6,848 bases of DNA, from NCBI GenBank assembly GCA_023434465.1, contig JAEYSQ010000065.1, positions 1-6,848 on the forward strand, in the 5' to 3' direction. The notes under the pieces are model-generated. The model was not told the DNA's origin and did no database searches. It was given only the letters and a program-made list of their open reading frames with translations. Shown here one piece after another: positions 1 through 4,835 of this stretch. The stretch comes from Actinomycetes bacterium. Lineage in GTDB: Bacteria > Actinomycetota > Thermoleophilia > Solirubrobacterales > 70-9. Each line of letters begins with the position of its first letter. The first letter of the stretch is position 1. A program made the position numbers and the translations under genes.

Positions 1-629
1 CGGCGGCGCACGATCCAGAAACCGGCCGCGGCCGCCACAGCCAGGCCGAGGATCACGAAGGGGATCACTGGCACGTTCGAATCACTCCCGACCCAGGTCA
101 GGGTTCCTTCGATCCTGGCCGGCTTTCCCCCGACCTCGACCGGGATGGCGTAGTCGAAGACCTTGGTCTTCACCGACTCGTCCTTGACCTGCGGCGGGAG
201 CCCTTCACCCATGTAGTGGGAACGATGGTCATGCCACTCGTAGGTGCCGTTCCCACCCACCTCTTTCCAGTCGGGGGCAGATTTCTCATCGGCCCTTTCC
301 GGGATCTCGACATCCGCGAAGCGATCCTGGTTCAGGTAGTAGGCGGGTGAGTTCAGGTTCTCCTCGACCGTTCCGTCGGTCAGGATCCGGGCCAGCGGTT
401 CGCCGTCGTAGCCGAGGATGACGACCTCTTCACCGGTCTCGTTGACGAGACGGACGTGGTCGTCGAAATTGACGACCGAAACATCGAGCCCCTCGGCCAG
501 CGACGCGGGCCGGATCGAGTTGATCTCGGACCGGTAGTTCGAGTTGCCCTGATGGGCGTTGGCGACCGCCGGGACGACGGCAAAGGCGACGAAAAAGAAC
601 AGGGCCAGGAGACCCGGAATGCGCTTCAT
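1..629 (-). CDS. Secreted, membrane-anchored protein with WHDHR motif, possible metal binder (3' end cut by window)
   Basis: The 209 complete codons run off the window at base 1. Residues 1-25 look like a signal peptide: MKR, then a hydrophobic core LLALFFFVAFAVV, then a small-residue site ANA. Cleavage after Ala25 would leave His26 as the mature N-terminus. An acidic extracytoplasmic region follows, with a beta-rich look around 48-90 and the motif W132-H-D-H-R-S-H138-Y-M140. A hydrophobic segment at about 187-207 followed by Arg-Arg-Arg looks like a C-terminal membrane anchor, so the protein is probably nearly complete. From memory, similar proteins occur in Thermoleophilia without an assigned function. 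The N-terminal His and clustered histidines recall extracytoplasmic copper proteins such as CopC, but this is inference and I see no CopC domain. The start is set by GGAG five bases upstream. It lies 89 bases downstream of the small membrane protein gene on the same strand, probably in one operon. Confidence 0.82.
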   Translation of the reverse strand, partial: MKRIPGLLALFFFVAFAVVPAVANAHQGNSNYRSEINSIRPASLAEGLDVSVVNFDDHVRLVNETGEEVVILGYDGEPLARILTDGTVEENLNSPAYYLNQDRFADVEIPERADEKSAPDWKEVGGNGTYEWHDHRSHYMGEGLPPQVKDESVKTKVFDYAIPVEVGGKPARIEGTLTWVGSDSNVPVIPFVILGLAVAAAAGFWIVRR

Positions 630-718
630 GATCACTCCATAACCGCGGAACGCGGAAGTCGGATGCGGCAAGGCGCCGCGGGACGGATCCAAGAACGAGC
701 CCGCCCGCAGCGGGTGGC
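630..718 (-). other. 89-nt intra-operon spacer with two small GC hairpins
   Basis: No gene is visible in this spacer. It contains two short inverted repeats. One is CCGCG, GAA, CGCGG at 643-655, a 5-bp stem lying just upstream of the ribosome binding site. The other is GCGGC, AAGGC, GCCGC at 665-679, a 5-bp stem. No T tract follows either, so they are not classical intrinsic terminators. Stems this short arise by chance in GC-rich DNA; a role in attenuation or mRNA processing is only possible. Confidence 0.3.
635..638 (-). promoter_or_regulatory. Shine-Dalgarno site of the WHDHR secreted protein
   Basis: The minus strand reads GGAG followed by TGATC and the ATG at 629, a 5-nt spacer. It is the only convincing Shine-Dalgarno site before a gene in this window, which fits a gene translated from inside a longer transcript rather than from a leaderless one. 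Confidence 0.6.
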
Positions 719-1033
719 TCAGGAAGCGACGGCGGGAGGCCCGCGAGCCGACAGCCGGAATGCCGCCAAAAGACTTCCCGGGAAAAGCTGCAGAGCGTCG
801 AGCTCCAGGGTCGGGACTTCGCGACGCGGCTGCCGCGAGGGCAGGCGGAAGGCGGTGATCGCTTCTTCGCCGACGTAACGGCCGAAAGCCAGCGGAGCGG
901 TCAGCAGAAAGACCGGCACCGTGAACAGCAGGGCCTCGGGAGACCCGGCGAAGGCAAGCAAACCGGCCCAGGCCAAGGCGACCAGAACCAGGCCGGCCGA
1001 ACGTGAAGCTGAGACTGTGCGCCGCGTTCTCAT
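719..1033 (-). CDS. Small two-helix membrane protein of unknown function
   Basis: The product is 104 residues if it starts at the ATG at 1033. It has a basic N-terminus (MRTRRTVSASR), a hydrophobic helix at about 13-29, a second at about 33-52, and then a cytosolic or surface tail of about 50 residues starting GRYVGEEAI and ending near RGPPA. The positive N-terminus suggests that both ends lie in the cytoplasm. I do not recognise a named domain; from memory, small proteins with a Y-x-G-E motif after two helices sit beside copper-type secreted proteins in related genomes. The reading frame continues upstream to an ATG at 1072. I prefer 1033 because a TACACT -10 box lies 7 nt before it, and because the 1072 start would leave only 13 bases to the divergent gene and add a non-basic leader ahead of the Arg-rich segment. 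It is probably the first gene of an operon with the WHDHR protein. Confidence 0.68.
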   Translation of the reverse strand: MRTRRTVSASRSAGLVLVALAWAGLLAFAGSPEALLFTVPVFLLTAPLAFGRYVGEEAITAFRLPSRQPRREVPTLELDALQLFPGSLLAAFRLSARGPPAVAS

Positions 1034-1040
1034 CACTGCC

Positions 1041-1046
1041 AGTGTA
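1041..1046 (-). promoter_or_regulatory. Predicted -10 box (TACACT) for the small membrane protein operon
   Basis: The minus strand reads TACACT, then the 7-nt GGCAGTG, then the ATG at 1033. A transcription start 7 nt beyond the hexamer would fall at or one base before the ATG, giving a leaderless or nearly leaderless transcript. No clear -35 element is visible. Confidence 0.5.
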
Positions 1047-1073
1047 GCCGGGAAGCCCGCGTCCGGGACCATC

Positions 1074-1079
1074 TAGGCT
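1074..1079 (+). promoter_or_regulatory. Predicted -10 box (TAGGCT) for the DsbA-like gene
   Basis: TAGGCT is followed by exactly 6 nt and then the ATG at 1086, placing the expected transcription start on the A of the ATG. No Shine-Dalgarno sequence precedes this ATG, which supports leaderless expression. It lies back to back with the TACACT box of the divergent operon. No -35 is evident. Confidence 0.55.
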
Positions 1080-1085
1080 TCCGGC

Positions 1086-1955
1086 ATGGCGCAGATCAAG
1101 GCTCTCCTTTTCAACGATCCATCATGCCCCTGGGGTTATTCCGCCAGTCCGGCGCTGAGAACACTCGAGTGGCGCTACCGCGACCAGATCGAGTGGCATC
1201 TCGCGGTGATCGGTCTTTCCGACGAGAACAACCCGGTGCCCTTTCCGCCGGAGACGCTGACTGACTTCTACTTCGATTTCCGGGAACGGTTCGGGATGCC
1301 GTTCGCGATCGAACCCAAGATCCGGCCGGTGACAAGTGCCCGGGCCTGCCAGGTGATCACCGCGGCGCGGTTGCTTTATCCGGGCTCCGAGTGGCGGGCC
1401 CTCAGGACCTTCCAGCTGCTCAACTTCAACACGCCGCTGCTGCTCGATGACGATTCCCAGTTGCTCGAGGCGCTCGGCACGATCCCGGGCCTGGACGCCG
1501 ATGAGGTGATGGCGGCGGTCGACTCGGCCGAGGTCCGGAACGCGTACGAGGAGGATTTCAGGCACGCCCGAAGCGCCACCGGCGGTGCCACGCACCTGCA
1601 GTCGAAGACCGCGTCGGTCGATGGCGGCGGCCAGCGTTATACGGCGCCCTCGGTGATCTTCGAGGAAGGAGAGCGGCGGGTCGAAGCCGGTGGTTTTCAG
1701 CCGGTCGAGGCCTATGACGTGGTGATCGCCAACCTCGACCCCGGTCTCAAACGCATCGATCCAGCCGAGGATCCGCTCGAGGCGCTTTCCCTTTATCCGG
1801 CTGGCCTAACGACTCAGGAAGTCGCGGCGGTCATGGCCTCGGGGCTGGGTCCGCCCGACCGCACCGAGACGGAACGCGAACTGGTGCACCTGTTCGGTGC
1901 GGGAAAGGTCAGACGGGTCCCGCTCGGCAATGACGCCCTCTGGGTCGCGGCCTGA
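1086..1955 (+). CDS. DsbA/FrnE-like thioredoxin-fold protein with CPWG motif and winged-helix-like C-terminus
   Basis: The product has 289 residues and no signal peptide, so it is predicted cytoplasmic. The N-terminus shows a thioredoxin-fold beginning (KALLFNDPSCPWGYSASPAL) with the active-site position at C14-P-W-G17. The family's usual CxxC has Gly in place of the second Cys. A helical insertion spans about 60-165, as in DsbA and FrnE proteins. The expected cis-proline loop is Y185-T-A-P188-S. Residues about 227-289 form an added region: a helix at TTQEVAAVM, a second at DRTETERELVHLF, and then a hairpin-like GKVRRVPLGNDALWVAA, resembling a winged helix. C88 is the only other cysteine. With one active-site Cys it may act as a monothiol thiol-transferase or an isomerase-like enzyme rather than a disulfide oxidase; substrate unknown. 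The start is fixed by the -10 box six bases upstream. The fold assignment is firm and the function open. Confidence 0.87.
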   Translation: MAQIKALLFNDPSCPWGYSASPALRTLEWRYRDQIEWHLAVIGLSDENNPVPFPPETLTDFYFDFRERFGMPFAIEPKIRPVTSARACQVITAARLLYPGSEWRALRTFQLLNFNTPLLLDDDSQLLEALGTIPGLDADEVMAAVDSAEVRNAYEEDFRHARSATGGATHLQSKTASVDGGGQRYTAPSVIFEEGERRVEAGGFQPVEAYDVVIANLDPGLKRIDPAEDPLEALSLYPAGLTTQEVAAVMASGLGPPDRTETERELVHLFGAGKVRRVPLGNDALWVAA

Positions 1956-1968
1956 GGAATCAGCCCGC
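1947..1968. terminator. Hairpin over two convergent stop codons, possible bidirectional terminator
   Basis: The plus strand reads GCGG, C, CTGA, loop GGAA, TCAG, C, CCGC: eight base pairs with one central C-C mismatch, closed by a GNRA-type loop. The stem contains the TGA of the DsbA-like gene and, on the other strand, the TGA of the ZIP gene. Two facing TGA codons pair automatically, so only the other five pairs are informative. No T run follows on either side, so it is not a textbook intrinsic terminator. Confidence 0.35.
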
Positions 1969-2664
1969 AGAAAGCAGGTAGGACAGGAGAAAGCCGAGCG
2001 CGGTCGCGTAGGCGACCTTGATGCCACCTTCCTTGAACGCTTCCGGCATCACGGTGTCGGCGAGCGAGGCGAGGACGGCACCGGCCGCGAAGGCCAGCGG
2101 AATCGAGAGCGTTTCGTGTTCGACTCCCTCGAGTGCGACGTAACCCACGATCACCGCCAGCGCGAGCAGAACGGCCGCCAGACTCCAGATCCACACCGCC
2201 CGGCCAGGGCTGGTCCCACCCTCCTTCATCTTTTCCGCCCCGACCAGCGCCTCGGGAAAGTTGGAGACGAAGATCGCGACCAGAAGCGCCACGCTCGAAC
2301 CTTCGATCAGCGAAACCCCCATCGCCAGATTCTCGGGCACCCCGTCGAGCGTGACTCCGGCGAGCAGGGCAAAACCGACGCCGGCACCGGAACGGACCCG
2401 CTTTGCCGTGCGACGCTCGAGCCAGGTGTCGACCAGCACGAAGACCGTGGCCCCGATCAGAAACGAGACTCCTGCCCGCCCCGCTCCTCCGTGTTCGAAC
2501 GCCTTGTGGAACAGTTCGAATGCCACGGCCGAGATCAGGGCGCCCGAGGCGAAACCCAGAAGCATGGCCAAAACGGGTTTCGGAATTTCCAGCTTCGCAC
2601 CCGCCAGAGCGCCGATCGGAAGTGCCACCGAGGCGATTACGGCGTAGACGATTACCTGGAGCAT
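1960..2664 (-). CDS. ZIP-family divalent metal transporter, variant metal site
   Basis: This 234-residue integral membrane protein has about eight hydrophobic segments, the usual size of a bacterial ZIP/ZupT protein. Family landmarks are TM2 with F49-E50 and HKAFEHGG after it, the TM4 motif L-D107-G-V-P-E111-N-L-A-M-G, the TM5 motif S-N135-F-P-E138-A-L, and a late L-A-D203-T-V-M-P-E208 segment. In canonical members TM4 carries His-Asn-x-Pro-Glu-Gly and TM5 a His- or Asp-containing Pro-Glu motif. Here the TM4 His is Asp and the TM5 position is Asn, while both Pro-Glu pairs remain. ZIP proteins move zinc, iron or manganese into the cytoplasm; which metal is used here is not evident. The frame is open further upstream to an ATG at 2814, but that would run far into the divergent gene. 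The ATG at 2664 begins directly with TM1; GTG codons at 2685 and 2682 are alternatives. No Shine-Dalgarno or clean -10 box is visible for any of them. Confidence 0.86.
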   Translation of the reverse strand: MLQVIVYAVIASVALPIGALAGAKLEIPKPVLAMLLGFASGALISAVAFELFHKAFEHGGAGRAGVSFLIGATVFVLVDTWLERRTAKRVRSGAGVGFALLAGVTLDGVPENLAMGVSLIEGSSVALLVAIFVSNFPEALVGAEKMKEGGTSPGRAVWIWSLAAVLLALAVIVGYVALEGVEHETLSIPLAFAAGAVLASLADTVMPEAFKEGGIKVAYATALGFLLSYLLSAG

Positions 2665-2716
2665 GGGGCCCAAGTCAAGCACCACTGTCGGAGGACATAG
2701 CGGGATCGGGAACCTG

Positions 2717-2722
2717 TAGCCT
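2717..2722 (+). promoter_or_regulatory. Predicted -10 box (TAGCCT) for the first AT3-SGNH gene
   Basis: TAGCCT is followed by exactly 6 nt and then the ATG at 2729, the same geometry as the TAGGCT box before the DsbA-like gene. There is no Shine-Dalgarno sequence, so a leaderless transcript is likely. The 64 bases between 2664 and 2729 should also hold the divergent promoter of the ZIP gene, which I cannot place. Confidence 0.55.
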
Positions 2723-2728
2723 GCGCCG

Positions 2729-4807
2729 ATGGCTCTTGGCGGTGCCGAGGTCGCCGCCAGAGAAGGCGGTGCCCCGACGGCGAAAGAAGCGGGCTCCAAC
2801 TTTCGGCCCGACATTCAGGGAATACGCGCGATCGCGGTAACCCTCGTGTTGCTCTGCCATGCGGCCCTCCCCTGGGCCGAGGGCGGTTTCATCGGCGTCG
2901 ACGTCTTCTACGTCCTCTCCGGCTTCCTGATCACCGGACTGGTCGTTCGTGAGATCGAAAAGACGGGGCGGGTCTCGATCAGGGATTTCTACGCCCGTCG
3001 CGCCAAGCGCCTGCTGCCGCTAGCCGCCCTGGTCCTGGTCTTCATATGCATCGGTTCGTTGATCATCTTCCCGCTCGCCCAGCAGGTGACGATCGGCGGG
3101 GACGTCTTCGCCGCGGCGCTTTATTTCGTCAACTGGCATTTCATCATCCAGGGAGTCGATTACTTCGCCGCTGCCGACGGTCTCCACAGCCCGGTTCAGC
3201 ATTACTGGTCGCTGTCGGTCGAAGAGCAGTTCTACGTGGTCTGGCCGCTGCTCTTGCTGGCTGCCGGCGCGCTCGCCACCAAGTTCAAGCGGCGCCTCAA
3301 GGGAGTCATCCTGCTGATCATCGTCCCGGTTGCGATCGCGTCGCTGATCTACAGCATCACCTTCACCGAGCAGAATCCGGAAGCCGCGTTCTTTTCGACG
3401 ATCGCCCGGGCCTGGCAACTCGCCTTCGGTGCCGTGTTGGCCTTGACCCTGCCGCGGAAGATCGAGATGCCCGGCTGGCTTGCACACCTGGTCGGTATCG
3501 CGGCTGTCGCGACACTGCTGTGGGCGACCTACACGATGTCGGCCAGCACTCCGTTCCCCGGTTCGAATGGGCTCTATCCGGTGATGGCCACGATCGCCCT
3601 GCTCGTGGTCGGGGCCTCGGGGAAGGGAATCACCACCCGGATCCTCTCGACCCGGCCGTTCCAGTACGTCGGCAACATCTCCTATTCCTGGTACCTGTGG
3701 CACTGGCCGTTTGTCGTGTTCGCGCTCGGCATCTTCGATCACCTGACCTGGAAGTGGCTGGTCGTCGCCACGCTGCTTTCCTGGATCCCCACCCAGATCA
3801 GCCACACGCTGCTCGAGGATCCGGTGCGGCGGGCAAAGATCCTCAAGCTGCGTCCCAACCGTGCCTTGCTGATCGGCGGTGCCTGCTCGATCGCAGCGGC
3901 AGCTTTCGGTCTCTGGCTCGGATCGAACCGGATCAGCGTCGACGAGTTGAACCAGGACCAGGTGCAGGGCGCCGCCGTGATCAGGAACGGGAAGGTCCCG
4001 CTGGTGGACTCGGTCGATGCGATCAAACCGAATCCGTTGACCGCCCGCGAGGACCGTGGCCAGATGTACAAGGACGGCTGCCTGCTACTCGGACCGCGCA
4101 CCGAATCGGGTGAGTGCGCCTACGGTGACACCGAAGGCGACAAGACGGTCGTCCTGTTCGGCGACTCCCACTCGATGATGTACATGCCGACCCTCGATGC
4201 GATCGGCAAGGAGCGCGACTGGCGGATCATCGGTCTCTCCCGAGCCAACTGTGCGATCGCCGAGGTCGAACTCAGCAAGTACTGCGATGAGTGGCGGGCC
4301 AATTCGCTCGAACGGATCGCCGAGGAGCAGCCGGATCTGGTCGTCGTCGCGACCTCGACCCGCGCTGTCTACAGCCTGACGGTCGATGGCAAGAAGCTGA
4401 GCCGTTCGGCCAGTGAGCCTTATCTCGTCGAGGGCATGGAAGAGACCTTCGACCAGCTCAAGCAGGACGCCGACAAGGTGGTGCTGATCCGCGACCAGGC
4501 CCAGGCTCCGCGTGAACCGTGGCTACCCCACGAATGCGTCGCCGAGAACCTCGACAGCCTCGAGACCTGCGCCTTCAAGCCGAAACGCAACATGTCGATC
4601 TCTTTCGACGTCAAAGCCGCCGATGCGACCGGGACAGAGATCATCGACCCGATGCCGATCCTCTGCTCGGATGACCGCTGCCCGGCCGTAATCGGCAACG
4701 CCCTCGTCTACCGCGACAGCTACCACGTCTCCGCCACCTACGCGATCACGATGGCCCCCTGGCTCGAAGGGGAACTGGACAAGCTGGGATTTCCCGGCGC
4801 CCGGTAA
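2729..4807 (+). CDS. Acyltransferase-3/SGNH fusion protein, surface glycan O-acyltransferase (copy 1)
   Basis: The 692-residue product has the AT3-SGNH layout typified by OafB-like proteins. A variable 24-residue N-terminus precedes the AT3 membrane domain (about 25-370). Its landmarks are the R33-x10-H44 catalytic signature, FYVLSGFLITG at 60-70, FYARRAKRLLP at 87-97, HYWSLSVEEQFY at 158-169 and SYSWYLWHWP at 318-327. An extra helix at about 379-398 links to an extracytoplasmic SGNH domain with G478-D-S480-H (nucleophile Ser480) and D663-x-x-H666, completing the Ser-Asp-His triad. Family knowledge: the membrane domain passes acyl groups, usually acetyl, across the membrane and the SGNH domain places them on a glycan. 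The target glycan (capsule, peptidoglycan or other) cannot be told from this window. Eight SGNH cysteines (451, 463, 508, 519, 603, 614, 646, 651) suggest four disulfides. The start follows a -10 box by six bases. A paralog follows at once on the same strand. Confidence 0.93.
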   Translation: MALGGAEVAAREGGAPTAKEAGSNFRPDIQGIRAIAVTLVLLCHAALPWAEGGFIGVDVFYVLSGFLITGLVVREIEKTGRVSIRDFYARRAKRLLPLAALVLVFICIGSLIIFPLAQQVTIGGDVFAAALYFVNWHFIIQGVDYFAAADGLHSPVQHYWSLSVEEQFYVVWPLLLLAAGALATKFKRRLKGVILLIIVPVAIASLIYSITFTEQNPEAAFFSTIARAWQLAFGAVLALTLPRKIEMPGWLAHLVGIAAVATLLWATYTMSASTPFPGSNGLYPVMATIALLVVGASGKGITTRILSTRPFQYVGNISYSWYLWHWPFVVFALGIFDHLTWKWLVVATLLSWIPTQISHTLLEDPVRRAKILKLRPNRALLIGGACSIAAAAFGLWLGSNRISVDELNQDQVQGAAVIRNGKVPLVDSVDAIKPNPLTAREDRGQMYKDGCLLLGPRTESGECAYGDTEGDKTVVLFGDSHSMMYMPTLDAIGKERDWRIIGLSRANCAIAEVELSKYCDEWRANSLERIAEEQPDLVVVATSTRAVYSLTVDGKKLSRSASEPYLVEGMEETFDQLKQDADKVVLIRDQAQAPREPWLPHECVAENLDSLETCAFKPKRNMSISFDVKAADATGTEIIDPMPILCSDDRCPAVIGNALVYRDSYHVSATYAITMAPWLEGELDKLGFPGAR

Positions 4808-4821
4808 TCCGCCTGATTCGA

Positions 4822-4827
4822 TAGCGT
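4822..4827 (+). promoter_or_regulatory. Weak candidate -10 box (TAGCGT) for the second AT3-SGNH gene
   Basis: TAGCGT fits TAnnnT and resembles TAGCCT before copy 1. The expected transcription start is at about 4834, two bases before an in-frame ATC at 4836. It is one short match in a 28-base gap, and copy 2 could equally be read from the copy 1 transcript. Confidence 0.25.
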
Positions 4828-4835
4828 CGCTGCCG

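Noticed and set aside
456..878. Plus-strand open frame of 140 codons opposite the left operon
   Set aside because: It overlaps two minus-strand genes that show a signal peptide and membrane helices. The translation is Arg-rich and low in structure, typical of an antisense shadow in GC-rich DNA.
1034..1072. Longer start (ATG at 1072) for the small membrane protein
   Set aside because: It would overlap the -10 region of the divergent gene, and the TACACT box sits correctly only for the ATG at 1033.
1897..2700. Plus-strand open frame of 267 codons opposite the ZIP gene
   Set aside because: Its product is rich in Arg, Asp, Gly and His with no recognisable domain, while the minus strand encodes a clear ZIP transporter.
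2665..2814. Longer start (ATG at 2814) for the ZIP transporter
   Set aside because: The extra 50 residues would overlap the start of the divergent acyltransferase and lack ZIP features; TM1 begins right at the 2664 ATG.
3046..4113. Plus-strand open frame of 355 codons inside the first acyltransferase
   Set aside because: It is a frame-shifted reading of a gene with all AT3 and SGNH motifs; its translation is Arg/Pro/Ala-rich with no family features. The same applies to 5357-6052 and to the long antisense frames at 3020-3805 and 5670-6377.
1086..4807. DsbA-like protein as the enzyme forming the SGNH disulfides
   Set aside because: It has no signal peptide or membrane anchor and lacks the CxxC needed for disulfide oxidation, so it is unlikely to act on extracytoplasmic domains.
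4808..4835. Terminator between the two acyltransferase genes
   Set aside because: No stem-loop followed by a T tract is visible in the gap, so read-through transcription is plausible.
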